A stretch of 37,539 bases of DNA from Reyranella sp. (GTDB lineage Bacteria; Pseudomonadota; Alphaproteobacteria; Reyranellales; Reyranellaceae). Positions 7,826 through 16,196 of the stretch are shown here, one piece after another. The stretch lies in assembly GCA_019745575.1 (NCBI GenBank), contig JAIETA010000185.1:1-37539 (forward strand). The letters are read 5' to 3'. A program made the position numbers and the translations under genes. The first letter of the stretch is position 1, and every line of letters starts with the position of its first letter. Below the pieces are notes generated by a model. It was given only the letters and a program-made list of their open reading frames with translations. It did not search any database and was not told the DNA's origin.

Positions 7826-8686
7826 TCAACGCAAATCCCCACCATGTCGAGGGTCTTGCCGTGGCGGCGCTCCTGAAGTCAGGCGCGGCTGACGGTAGCT
7901 GCTGGGCGAAACCCCGGCGGCCCGGCGAAACATCGCGCTGAAGGCGCTGACGCTGTCGTAGCCGAGGTCGAGCGCGACCTGGGTGACCGGCGTGCCGCCG
8001 CCCAGCCGCCCCATTGCCTCCAGCACGCGGGCCTGCTGCCGCCAGGCGCCGAAACTGAGGCCGGTCTCGTTCTGGAAATGTCGCGCCAGGGTCCGCGAGC
8101 TGGTGGCGATGGCCCGCGCCCAGGCGCCGAGCGGGCGGCGATCGCCGGGCGCCCGCAGCAGCGACTCGCAAAGTCGCCGCAGGCGCGGATCGGCGGGCAT
8201 CGGCAGTTGCAGCGGCCGCGACTGCAGTCCGCGCAGCTCGGCGAGGATCAGCGCCACCACGTAGCCGGCGGGGCCGTGCTCGTCGTAGCGCAGCGGCAGT
8301 TCGGTGGCCCGCACGATCAGTTCGCGCAGGAGCGGCGACACCGTCAGCACCCGGCAGGCATCCGGCATGTCGGCGGCCGCATCGTGACGCAGATAGAGAG
8401 TCCGCATGGTGACGCCGCCCTGCATCGCGATGCCGTGCCGGACGCCTGCGGGCATCCACAGCGCGTGCTGCGGCGGCACCACCCACATGCCGTCGCCGGT
8501 GGTCACGCGCATGGTGCCGGCCGTGGCGTAGATGAGCTGCGCCCGCTCGTGGTGGTGCAGCGCGATCTCGTGGCCGTCGGGAAAATCCTTGGGCATCGCC
8601 GCCACGGCGCGCGGCACGCGCTGGTAGTCGGCCGGATCGGTCGAGCGGTCGGAGACGGGAAAGGCGGCTTGTCGCTTTCTCGACAT
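7826..8686 (-). CDS. AraC-family transcriptional regulator with N-terminal cupin
   Basis: 286 aa. Residues about 35-105 are a cupin-like sensor (ALHHHERAQLIYATAGTMRV, then WVVPPQHALWMPAGVRHGI), and about 185-270 the double helix-turn-helix of AraC/XylS proteins (SSRTLARHFQNETGLSFGAW, then VTQVALDLGYDSVSAFSAMF). The architecture is that of the many regulators that control adjacent transporter genes. It is transcribed divergently from the MFS gene at 8758, with only 71 bases between them, so it probably regulates that transporter and itself. The start ATG at 8686 is the only good one at the N-terminus. 118 bases separate its stop from the oxidoreductase gene start, and nothing else is seen there. 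Confidence 0.9.
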   Translation of the reverse strand: MSRKRQAAFPVSDRSTDPADYQRVPRAVAAMPKDFPDGHEIALHHHERAQLIYATAGTMRVTTGDGMWVVPPQHALWMPAGVRHGIAMQGGVTMRTLYLRHDAAADMPDACRVLTVSPLLRELIVRATELPLRYDEHGPAGYVVALILAELRGLQSRPLQLPMPADPRLRRLCESLLRAPGDRRPLGAWARAIATSSRTLARHFQNETGLSFGAWRQQARVLEAMGRLGGGTPVTQVALDLGYDSVSAFSAMFRRAAGVSPSSYRQPRLTSGAPPRQDPRHGGDLR

Positions 8687-8757
8687 ATATTGGCAACCTA
8701 GCGCAAGACAGCCATGACCGCCACGCCTACCCTAGGAGTCTGGAGGACGAGCACGCC

Positions 8758-9948
8758 ATGAACCACAGCAGCCCCAGCGCCATCCTGCTCAATATCGGCC
8801 ACGCCATGGATCACTGGATCCTGGTGGTGTTCGCCTACAGCTGGGGCGTGATCGCCGGCGTCTGGGGCGTCGAATGGACGGAGCTGACGCCGTTCAACTA
8901 CGGCGCGCTGTTCATGTTCGGCGCGGGCTCCATCGTGAGCGGCCGTCTGGGCGATCTGTGGGGCCGCTGGATCATGATGGTGATCTTCTTCGCCGGCATG
9001 GGCGTCTCTTCGCTGGTGATCGCGCTCTGCACCAACAAGTGGCAGATCGGCGCGGCGCTCACCCTGATGGGCGCCTTCGCCTCGATCTACCATCCGGTCG
9101 GCATTCCGATGCTGGTGCAGAAGGCCAAGAACCCCGGCTTCACGATCGGCGTCAATGGGCTCGCCGGCAACATGGGCATCGCCATCGCCGCCGGCGTCTC
9201 GGTCTACATCGCCCAGCGGTTCGGCTGGCAGATGGCCTTCGTCATTCCCGGTGTCATCTGCCTGGTCTGCGCCGTGGCCTTCGCGCTGCTGGTGCCGCGC
9301 GAGCAGGAGGCGCCGGCCAAGCGCGCGCCCAAGATGCTCGACCTGCCGCCGTCGGTGATGGCGCGCGTGTTCGCGATCATGACCTTCACCGCCGTCACCG
9401 GCAGCATCATCTTCAACTTCACCACCAACGGAAACGGCGAACTGCTGAGCATGCGCGCCCAGGCCATCGCCGAGGATCCGGCGGTGCTGGCGACCATGCT
9501 GTTCGTCATCTTCGCGCTGGCCTCGCTGGCGCAGCTCGTGGTCGGCAAGCTGATCGACCGCTATCCGCTGAAGAACATCTACCTGCCGATCGTGCTGCTG
9601 CAGGTGCCGCTGTTCCTGGTCGCCTCGCAGGTCGAGGACTGGGCGCTGTTCCTGACGGCGATCGGCTTCATGCTGCTGGTGTTCGGCGCCATTCCCTTCA
9701 CCGATGCCATGGTCGTGCGCTACATCGACGACCGCATGCGCAGCCGGGTGACCGGGGCGCGGCTGGCGATCGGCTTCGGCGTCAGCTCGTTCGTTGTGGC
9801 GCTGATCGGCCCGAGCGTGAAAGCGGCGGGGTTTCCCGCGCTGCTGATGGCTCTGGCCGGCGTCGCCTTCTGCTCGTTCCTCGCGCTGTCGCTGCTGCCC
9901 AGCGAACGCGACGTTCACAAGGCTGTCGCCCTCAAGGCGGCGGAGTAG
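8758..9948 (+). CDS. MFS transporter (Fsr/fosmidomycin-resistance-like)
   Basis: 396 aa with about 12 hydrophobic segments. The motif after the second helix is GRLGDLWGRWIMM, the classical MFS loop 2-3 signature. The segment SIYHPVGIPMLV resembles the FHPVG motif seen in the fosmidomycin-resistance-type subfamily. It should be a proton-coupled single-polypeptide transporter in the inner membrane, exporter or importer. A GGAGG (about 8742) lies upstream of the ATG. It is divergent from an AraC-cupin regulator and followed by a Bug-type receptor, which suggests inducible transport of a small organic compound; the substrate is unknown. Confidence 0.88.
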   Translation: MNHSSPSAILLNIGHAMDHWILVVFAYSWGVIAGVWGVEWTELTPFNYGALFMFGAGSIVSGRLGDLWGRWIMMVIFFAGMGVSSLVIALCTNKWQIGAALTLMGAFASIYHPVGIPMLVQKAKNPGFTIGVNGLAGNMGIAIAAGVSVYIAQRFGWQMAFVIPGVICLVCAVAFALLVPREQEAPAKRAPKMLDLPPSVMARVFAIMTFTAVTGSIIFNFTTNGNGELLSMRAQAIAEDPAVLATMLFVIFALASLAQLVVGKLIDRYPLKNIYLPIVLLQVPLFLVASQVEDWALFLTAIGFMLLVFGAIPFTDAMVVRYIDDRMRSRVTGARLAIGFGVSSFVVALIGPSVKAAGFPALLMALAGVAFCSFLALSLLPSERDVHKAVALKAAE

Positions 9949-9950
9949 CG

Positions 9951-9969
9951 CGCCGCGCATTGCGCGGCG
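9951..9969 (+). other. GC-rich stem-loop between MFS and receptor genes
   Basis: CGCCGCGC (9951-9958), loop ATT and GCGCGGCG (9962-9969) form a perfect 8-bp stem just after the MFS stop. There is no T-tract, so it could be a Rho-assisted end or an intercistronic mRNA-processing site instead of an intrinsic terminator. Confidence 0.45.
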
Positions 9970-10017
9970 GCCGGCAGTTTGCGATCCTCGGCCCGAACAC
10001 AAGGGGTCGGAGGAAAC

Positions 10018-10992
10018 ATGATCAAGCGACGCAGCGTGCTGGCGGCCACCGCCGGCTGGACCATCGTCGGCGCTTCCGCCGTCAGGGCGCAGACCTGGCC
10101 CGCCCAGCAGATCAGGATCGTCGTGCCCTACGGCCCGGGCGGCGCCACCGATACGGCCGGCCGGCTGCTTGCCGAGAAGATGACGCCGCTGGTCGGCCAG
10201 CAGGTCATCGTCGAGAACAAGGGCGGCGGCAACACCATCATCGGCATGGAGATGGTCGCCAAGTCGAAGCCCGACGGCTACACGCTGCTGCTCGGCACCA
10301 CGACGCTCGCCACCAATGCCGCCCTCGGCCTGAAGCAGCCCTACGATCCGCTGAAGGATTTCCAGCCGGTCTCGACGCTGGCCGACATTCCCGACTTCAT
10401 CGCCGTCAACAAGGACCTGCCGATCAAGGACTACAAGGCCTTTGCCGACTGGGTGAACGGCCAGCCGCAGAAAGTGCGCTACGCCACCTCGGGGCTGGGC
10501 AACCAGCCGCACCTGTGGGCCGAGCTTTTCAGGGCACGCAACAAGCTCAACCTCGAGAACATCGCCTACAAGAATGCCGCCGACGCCCTGCGCGATGTCA
10601 TGGGCGGTCATGTGCCCATCGTCATCGACGTCGTCATGCCGGCCGGCGTGCACGCCGCGCAAGGCCGCCTGACCGGCCTCGTCGTGTCGTCGGAGAAGCG
10701 CTCGCCGGTGGCGCCCGACGTGCCGACGGTCGTCGAACTCGGCATGCCCGACATGGTGAGCGCGGTGTTCTTCGGCGTGGTCGCGCCGGCCGGCATCCCG
10801 CGGCCCGTGCTCGACCGGTTGAACACGATGGTGCGCCAGATCATCAAGCAGCCCGACGTCGAGAAGAAATTCGCCGATCTCGGCTACGTCACCACAGGCT
10901 CCACGCCCGAAGCCTACCTCGAGAAGCTCCGGTTCGAGACCGAGCGCTGGACCAAGGTGGTGAAGGACAACGGCATCAAGGTCGAGGGGTAG
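10018..10992 (+). CDS. Bug/TctC-family periplasmic solute-binding receptor
   Basis: 324 aa from the ATG at 10018, preceded by GGAGGAAAC; an upstream in-frame start at 9979 lacks this signal. The N-terminus is a signal peptide with twin arginines (IKRRSVLAATAGWTIVGAS, cleavage after VRA). The mature protein begins with the family hallmark WPAQQIRIVVPYGPGGATD and continues with IVENKGGGNTIIGMEMVAKS, typical of tripartite tricarboxylate transporter receptors of Bordetella and relatives. Such orphan receptors bind carboxylates, and often no TctAB membrane genes are adjacent, as here. Ligand unknown. The following 323 bases hold no gene that I can support, only the promoter at 11051-11079. Confidence 0.93.
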   Translation: MIKRRSVLAATAGWTIVGASAVRAQTWPAQQIRIVVPYGPGGATDTAGRLLAEKMTPLVGQQVIVENKGGGNTIIGMEMVAKSKPDGYTLLLGTTTLATNAALGLKQPYDPLKDFQPVSTLADIPDFIAVNKDLPIKDYKAFADWVNGQPQKVRYATSGLGNQPHLWAELFRARNKLNLENIAYKNAADALRDVMGGHVPIVIDVVMPAGVHAAQGRLTGLVVSSEKRSPVAPDVPTVVELGMPDMVSAVFFGVVAPAGIPRPVLDRLNTMVRQIIKQPDVEKKFADLGYVTTGSTPEAYLEKLRFETERWTKVVKDNGIKVEG

Positions 10993-11050
10993 GCGAAGCT
11001 GGGTCGAGCGCCGCTGGAGTCCGTCAATCGCGCCGATTGGAAATTTACGC

Positions 11051-11079
11051 TTGACAAAATCCTATGGTAATCCTATAGT
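11051..11079 (+). promoter_or_regulatory. Near-consensus sigma70 promoter with tandem 11-bp repeat
   Basis: TTGACA (11051-11056) and TATAGT (11074-11079) are spaced by exactly 17 bases, the best promoter in the window. Spacer and -10 consist of two adjacent 11-mers, AATCCTATGGT (11058-11068) and AATCCTATAGT (11069-11079), differing at one base. A repeat of one helical turn suggests a regulator binding two sites on one DNA face and covering the -10. Transcription from about 11086 leaves a leader of about 230 bases before the alkylsulfatase ATG at 11316. Confidence 0.7.
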
Positions 11080-11315
11080 TCCAGCCACGTCCTTCGCCGC
11101 TCTATCCATCGTTCGATCGAACCGACCCGATTTGTTCGCGACGCCCGCTTTTTCGCGAAGGAAGGGTGCCGAAGAAATGTCCCACTATCCTTCCCACTCC
11201 CGCGGAAAATTCGCCCGGGGAATCAACGGGTTGAGGCCGAATCGGCCGCGCAAGATAGGAAGCGTTCCGGGGCTCGATTCTCCGGCCCGCGCCCGCAGCC
11301 AAGAAAGAGCATGAC

Positions 11316-13271
11316 ATGACCGCCGCCTCCGCCGTCCCCGTTCCCGCCTCGCACCTCGACGCTGCCCGCGACGCCGAGTCCGCCACCCGGGCCGCCAACG
11401 CGGCCATGGCGGCCAGACTGCCGTTCGGCGATGTGGCCGACTTCGAGGCGGCGAAGAAGGGGCTGATCGCGCCGGTGCCCGACGGCGTGGTGCGCACGGC
11501 CGGCGGCACGGTGCTGTGGAACCTCGGCGAATACGCCTTCATCGACGGCGAGCTGGCGCCCGCCACGGTGAACCCCAGCCTGTGGCGCATGGCGCGGCTC
11601 AACATGGCCAACGGCCTGTTCAAGGTCACCGATCGGCTCTACCAGCTGCGCGGCTTCGACATCGCCAACATGACGGTGATCGAGGGCGACTCGGGGCTGA
11701 TCCTGATCGATCCGCTGACCACCGCGGAAGTCGCCCGCGCGGCCCTCGACCTCTACTTCGCGCACCGGCCGAAGCGGCCGGTGGTGGCGGTGATCTACAC
11801 CCACAGCCATATCGATCATTACGGCGGCGTGCGCGGCGTGGTCGACGGCGACGATGTGAAGGCCGGCAAGGTCGAGGTGATTGCGCCGGCCGGCTTCATG
11901 GAAGCGGTGTCGGGCGAGAACGTGCTGGCCGGCCTGCCGATGATGCGGCGCGCCCAGTTCCAGTTCGGCACCATGCTGCCGCGCGGACCGCGCGGCCAGG
12001 TCGATGCCGGCCTGGGCAAGAGCGTGGCGCGCGGCACGCCGGGGCTGATCGCGCCGACCCGGTCGATCGTCCAGCCGGTCGAGGAACACACGATCGACGG
12101 CGTCCGCATCGTGTTCCAGCTGGCGCCCGAGACCGAGGCGCCGGCCGAGATGCACATGTTCTATCCGGCGCTCGGCGTGCTGAACATGGCGGAGAATGCC
12201 TGCCCGCTGCTGCACAACTTCATCCCGCTGCGCGGCGCGGTGGCGCGCGACCCGCGCATCTGGGCCAAGTACATCGGCGATGCGATCGCGCTCTATGCGC
12301 CCAACGCGGAGATCCTGATCGGCCAGCACCACTGGCCGGTATGGGGCAGGGCGGCGGTGGCCGACTATCTCGAGGCGCAGCGCGACCTCTACAAGCACAT
12401 CCACGACCAGACGCTGCGCTACATGAACAAGGGCTGGCGGCCGGCCGAGATCGCCGAGGCGATCGACCTGCCTCAGGGTCTCGCCGAGCGCTGGTCGGCG
12501 CGCGGCTACTACGGCACGGTCAACCACAACGTGAAGGCGGTCTATCAGCGCTATCTCAGCTGGTACGACGGCAATCCGTGCAACCTTCATCCGCTGCCGC
12601 CGGCGCCGGCGGCGAAGAAGTTCGTCGAGTACATGGGCGGCGCGTCGGCAGTCATCGCAAGGGCGCGCGCCGATTTCGCCCGGGGCGAGTTCCGCTGGGT
12701 GGCGCAGGTGATGAAGGAGGTCGTCTACGCCGAGCCGGCGAACAAGGACGCGCGCGAGCTCTGCGCCGATGCGCTGGAGCAGATGGGTTACCAGGCCGAG
12801 TCGGCCACCTGGCGCAACGCCTTCCTCTATGGCGCCCAGGAGCTGCGGCACGGCGTCTTCCAGATTCCCGGCCGCGCCACCATGGGGGGCGACACGCTGG
12901 CCGGGCTCGCCACCGACGTGTTCTTCGACCTGATGGCGATCCGTCTCGACCCGGCGAAGGCGGCCGGCCAGTCCGTCGTGCTGAACTGGCACTTTACCGA
13001 CCGCGCCGAGAAACTGGTGCTGACGCTCAAGCATTGCACGCTGACGCATCGTCTGGGCGAGTGGTCGGAGAAGGCAGCCGCTTCGATCACGACCAGCCGT
13101 GCCACGCTCGACGCCATCGTCCTGCGCAAGACGACGGCGCCGGAGGCGATCATGTCGGGGGCGCTGAAGATCGAGGGCGACCCGTCGCGGTTTGCCGCCT
13201 TGTTCGGCATGCTCGACCAGCCCGCCGGTTTCATGTTCGACATCCTGACGCCGGGCGAGGGGCGAAACTAG
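11316..13271 (+). CDS. Alkyl sulfatase (metallo-beta-lactamase superfamily, SdsA/BDS1-like)
   Basis: 651 aa. The zinc motif THSHIDHYGG supplies His163, His165, Asp167 and His168. Further conserved acidic and histidine positions are visible in APAEMHMF, NMAENACPLLHN and GQHHWPVWG. The C-terminal half contains the alkylsulfatase dimerisation region (about 390-500) and an SCP2-like domain (about 530-650, ending DQPAGFMFDILTPGEG), the full layout of class III alkylsulfatases. These hydrolyse primary alkyl sulfates such as SDS to alcohol and sulfate. No signal peptide is seen, unlike the secreted SdsA1 of Pseudomonas, so it probably acts in the cytosol. ATG at 11316 is chosen; an ATG at 11311 runs into a stop after one more codon. 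A Liv transporter and an alcohol dehydrogenase follow. Confidence 0.93.
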   Translation: MTAASAVPVPASHLDAARDAESATRAANAAMAARLPFGDVADFEAAKKGLIAPVPDGVVRTAGGTVLWNLGEYAFIDGELAPATVNPSLWRMARLNMANGLFKVTDRLYQLRGFDIANMTVIEGDSGLILIDPLTTAEVARAALDLYFAHRPKRPVVAVIYTHSHIDHYGGVRGVVDGDDVKAGKVEVIAPAGFMEAVSGENVLAGLPMMRRAQFQFGTMLPRGPRGQVDAGLGKSVARGTPGLIAPTRSIVQPVEEHTIDGVRIVFQLAPETEAPAEMHMFYPALGVLNMAENACPLLHNFIPLRGAVARDPRIWAKYIGDAIALYAPNAEILIGQHHWPVWGRAAVADYLEAQRDLYKHIHDQTLRYMNKGWRPAEIAEAIDLPQGLAERWSARGYYGTVNHNVKAVYQRYLSWYDGNPCNLHPLPPAPAAKKFVEYMGGASAVIARARADFARGEFRWVAQVMKEVVYAEPANKDARELCADALEQMGYQAESATWRNAFLYGAQELRHGVFQIPGRATMGGDTLAGLATDVFFDLMAIRLDPAKAAGQSVVLNWHFTDRAEKLVLTLKHCTLTHRLGEWSEKAAASITTSRATLDAIVLRKTTAPEAIMSGALKIEGDPSRFAALFGMLDQPAGFMFDILTPGEGRN

Positions 13272-13286
13272 CGCGCGGCGAAGCGC

Positions 13287-13315
13287 TTGACATCCGACGG
13301 CCCGGCCTCTGTGAT
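13287..13315 (+). promoter_or_regulatory. Candidate sigma70 promoter of the Liv operon
   Basis: TTGACA (13287-13292) is followed 17 bases later by TGTGAT (13310-13315, four of six consensus bases) in the 89-base gap between the alkylsulfatase stop and the receptor gene. It would give a leader of about 40 bases and let the transporter operon be expressed independently of the sulfatase. Confidence 0.5.
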
Positions 13316-13360
13316 GCTCGGCAATAAACGCGCGTTCACGCGCTCGCCAGGGAGGAAGCA

Positions 13361-14674
13361 ATGTCGAAGGGAATCGGGCGTCGCCTGCTGGGTGGCGCGA
13401 TCGCGGCGGCGGCGGCACTGGGCTTCGCCGGCTCCGTTGCCGCGCAGGACAAGAAGATCAAGATCGGCGTGATCTTCGATCTGACCGGCCCGCTGGCCGG
13501 CGGCGGCTCCGAGCTGCATCACCTCGGCGCCAAGATCATGATCGACAACTTCATCAAGCAGGGCGGCGTCGAAGGCTACAAGATCGAGGCGGTCTATGCC
13601 GACGCCCAGAGCAAGCCCGACGTCGCCATCAACGAGGCCGTCCGGCTGATCGAGCAGGAAAAGGTCGACATGGTGCTGGGCTTCTTCTCCTCGGCGCAGT
13701 GCGTGCCGGTGGCGGCCCGCGTCGAGCAGCTCAAGAAGTTCATGTGGATCACCACCTGTATTTCCTCGGCGGTGCTCGAGAACCGCAACCTGAAATACGT
13801 CTTCCGCACGCAGCCCTCGGGTGCGCAGTTCGGCGAGCTGTCGATGGACTTCATCGCCCAGAACGCCAAGGCCAAGCTCGGCAAGGATCCCAAGGACGTG
13901 CGCGTGGCGATCATCCACGAGGACGGCGCCTACGGCGTCGACGTCGCCAAGGGCAACGAGGCCGGCGCCAAGAAGGCGGGCTTCAACGTCGTGCTCAAGG
14001 AAGGCTACGCCGCCACCGCGCCCGACCTGTCGGCGCTGGTGACCAAGCTCAAGCGCGGCCGGCCCGACGTGATCTTCCACACCGGCTACAATCCCGACAT
14101 CACGCTGTTCCACCGCCAGGCCCGCGAGGGCGGCCTGAAGTTCAGCGCCCTGATCGGCCACGGCGCGGGCTACGGCGTCTACACCAAGCTCAAGGAGGGC
14201 CTGGGCAACGACGTCAACTACATCTTCAACGTCGACCCGATCTCGATCTGGGACACCAACCAGAAGGCGCTCGACGCGAAGCTGCCGCCGCTCATCAAGA
14301 TGGTCGGCGAGGAGTACGACAAGGCCAAGCCCGGCACGACGATCCGCTCGGCCCATGTCGGCATGGCGGCGTCCAACACCTACGTGTTCTTCACCGAGGT
14401 GCTGCCGCGGGCCATCAAGAAGTACGGCGGCATCGACGCCGAGGCGCTGCGCAAGGCGGCGCTCGAGGTCGACCTGCCGGAAGGCGGCACGATGCTGGGC
14501 TTCGGCGTGAAGTACGCGGGCGAAGGCTCGCCGATCGCCGGCCAGAACCTGCGCGCCAGCCCGGTCGTCGTGCAGTACGTCGACGACAAGTCCTACGTCG
14601 TGTGGCCGAAGAGCCAGGCGCAGCGCGATCCGGTCCTGCCGTTCCCGGCCGGCACCGTCTATTCGCCGAAGTAG
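13361..14674 (+). CDS. Branched-chain-amino-acid-type ABC transporter substrate-binding protein
   Basis: 437 aa. A clear signal peptide (RRLLGGAIAAAAALGFAGSV, cleavage after VAA) precedes a periplasmic-binding fold type I (KIKIGVIFDLTGPLAGGGSE at the mature N-terminus, EGYKIEAVYADAQSKPDVAI, and VRVAIIHEDGAYGVDVAKGN). It is the LivJ/LivK-like receptor for the four transporter genes that follow on the same strand. GGGAGGAAGCA before the ATG is a strong ribosome-binding site. The family binds amino acids but also amides, aromatic acids and other small organic ligands, so the substrate is open. The neighbouring sulfatase and alcohol dehydrogenase suggest a non-amino-acid ligand (inference). Confidence 0.93.
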   Translation: MSKGIGRRLLGGAIAAAAALGFAGSVAAQDKKIKIGVIFDLTGPLAGGGSELHHLGAKIMIDNFIKQGGVEGYKIEAVYADAQSKPDVAINEAVRLIEQEKVDMVLGFFSSAQCVPVAARVEQLKKFMWITTCISSAVLENRNLKYVFRTQPSGAQFGELSMDFIAQNAKAKLGKDPKDVRVAIIHEDGAYGVDVAKGNEAGAKKAGFNVVLKEGYAATAPDLSALVTKLKRGRPDVIFHTGYNPDITLFHRQAREGGLKFSALIGHGAGYGVYTKLKEGLGNDVNYIFNVDPISIWDTNQKALDAKLPPLIKMVGEEYDKAKPGTTIRSAHVGMAASNTYVFFTEVLPRAIKKYGGIDAEALRKAALEVDLPEGGTMLGFGVKYAGEGSPIAGQNLRASPVVVQYVDDKSYVVWPKSQAQRDPVLPFPAGTVYSPK

Positions 14675-14710
14675 AAGTAGAAGCAACCCGCCGAAGGGGG
14701 CCGTGCGCCT

Positions 14711-15466
14711 GTGCTTGTAGTCGAGAGTCTGGTCAAGCGTTTCGGCGGGTTCACGGCCGTCAACAACGTCTCGTTCAAGGTCGAGAAGGGCGAGATTCTC
14801 GGCCTGATCGGCCCCAACGGGTCGGGCAAGAGCACGATCTTCAACATGCTCTCGGGAACGTTTCCGCCGAGCGCCGGCTCGATCCTGTTCGAGGGCGGCG
14901 AACTGGCCGGCCTGCCGCCGCACAAGATCATCAACCGCGGCATCGGCCGGACCTTCCAGATCCCGCGGCCGTTTAGGCGGCTGTCGATCTTCGAGAACGT
15001 GGCGCTGGCCGGCTACTACGGCCAGGGCAGCCACAGCCGCAGCAAGGCCGACGAGTCGGCCGAGCGGGCGCTCGCCGCGGTCGGCCTGCCGGTCGAACGC
15101 AACGCCAGCGTCGACGGCCTGGGCGCCGCCGGCCTGAAGAAGCTGGAACTCGCCAAGGCGCTGGCCACCGAGCCCAAGCTGCTGCTGGCCGACGAGAGCC
15201 TGGGTGGCCTCGACGAGCACGAGATGGACCAGGCCGCCGACATGCTGCGCCGCATCCGCGACGACCTCGGCATCACCATCATCTGGGTCGAGCACATCAT
15301 GGGCGTGCTGATGCGCGTGGTCGATCGCGTCATGGTGCTGGATCACGGCGAGAAGATCGCCGAGGGATTGCCGACCGCCGTGGTGAACGATCCGCGGGTG
15401 ATCGAGGTCTATCTCGGCACCGACGCCCATGCGACCCAGGCGGTCGCTGCTGCTGCGGCCCGCTGA
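14711..15466 (+). CDS. livG: ABC transporter ATP-binding protein, LivG type
   Basis: 251 aa, GTG start with GAAGGGGG ten bases upstream. Walker A is GPNGSGKST and the Q-loop region is GRTFQIPRPFRRLS. The signature segment is unusual: GLGAAGLKKLELAKALATEP stands where LivG proteins normally have a Gly-Gln-rich C-loop. Walker B reads LLLADES with Ser instead of the usual Pro after the catalytic Glu. The H-loop histidine is in VEHIMGVL. The sequence otherwise aligns with LivG over its full length. It pairs with the LivF-type ATPase directly downstream to power import through the two permeases. Confidence 0.92.
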   Translation: MLVVESLVKRFGGFTAVNNVSFKVEKGEILGLIGPNGSGKSTIFNMLSGTFPPSAGSILFEGGELAGLPPHKIINRGIGRTFQIPRPFRRLSIFENVALAGYYGQGSHSRSKADESAERALAAVGLPVERNASVDGLGAAGLKKLELAKALATEPKLLLADESLGGLDEHEMDQAADMLRRIRDDLGITIIWVEHIMGVLMRVVDRVMVLDHGEKIAEGLPTAVVNDPRVIEVYLGTDAHATQAVAAAAAR

Positions 15467-15479
15467 GGGAATGCGCGCG

Positions 15480-16184
15480 ATGCTCGAACTGAAGTCGGTC
15501 GACGCGGGCTACGGCAGCTTCCAGGCGCTGTTCGGCACGTCGCTCGATGTCAAGGCCGGCGAGGCGGTCGGCGTGATCGGCCCCAACGGCGCCGGCAAGA
15601 CGACGCTGATGCGGGTGATCTCCGGGCTGATCCGCCCGACCAAGGGCTCGATCGCGATGGAGGGCGCCGACGTGCTGGCCACGGCGCCGCATCGCATCAT
15701 CGAACTCGGCATCGCCCATGTGCCGGAGAACCGCCGGCTGTTTCCGCGGCTCACGGTCGAGGACAACCTGCGCATGGGCGCCTTCACGCGCGCCGCCCGG
15801 CCGAAATTCACGCAGCGTCTGGAGTTCGTGTTCGAGCTGTTTCCCCGCCTGAAAGAGCGGCGCGGCCAGTTCGCGGGCACGATGTCGGGCGGCGAGCAGC
15901 AGATGTGCGCCATCGGGCGCGCCCTGATGTCCGACCCCAAGCTCTTGCTGCTCGACGAGCCGTCGGCCGGCCTGGCGCCGGTCGTGGTGCAGCAGGTGTT
16001 CGAGCTGGTGAAGCGGATCCGCACCAGCGGCCTCACCGTGCTGATCGTCGAGCAGAACGTGCAGCAGGTGCTGCGCGTGGTCGACCGCGCCTATCTGCTC
16101 GAGGCCGGCACCATCCGGATTTCGGGCACGTCGGCCGAGCTGCTGGCGAGCGACACCATCAAACAGGCGTATCTCGGCGTCTAG
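15480..16184 (+). CDS. livF: ABC transporter ATP-binding protein, LivF type
   Basis: 234 aa. Walker A GPNGAGKTT, LivF-typical VPENRRLFPRLTVEDNLRMG, signature MSGGEQQMCAIGRALMSDP, Walker B LLLLDEPSAGLAP and H-loop VEQNVQQVL are all intact. I prefer the ATG at 15480 because GAGGGA (15465-15470) lies nine bases upstream, ideal spacing, and LivF proteins start MLELKxVxAGYG. An ATG at 15471 would add three residues, and the frame is open to 15429 inside livG. It forms the ATPase heterodimer with LivG; its signature motif is canonical, in contrast to LivG's. Confidence 0.93.
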   Translation: MLELKSVDAGYGSFQALFGTSLDVKAGEAVGVIGPNGAGKTTLMRVISGLIRPTKGSIAMEGADVLATAPHRIIELGIAHVPENRRLFPRLTVEDNLRMGAFTRAARPKFTQRLEFVFELFPRLKERRGQFAGTMSGGEQQMCAIGRALMSDPKLLLLDEPSAGLAPVVVQQVFELVKRIRTSGLTVLIVEQNVQQVLRVVDRAYLLEAGTIRISGTSAELLASDTIKQAYLGV

Positions 16185-16196
16185 GACGGGCTGGCG

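Noticed and set aside
11268-11290. T-arm-like sequence (GGGGCTCGATTCTCC) suggesting a tRNA
   Set aside because: The T-loop lacks the invariant TTC, and no acceptor, D or anticodon stems can be drawn upstream.
11051-11314. 87-codon open frame before the alkylsulfatase
   Set aside because: Its TTG start is the -35 element of the promoter, the translation resembles no family, and it lies in what should be the leader. An inner ATG at 11177 with a purine-rich stretch upstream was considered but gives a basic, unstructured product.
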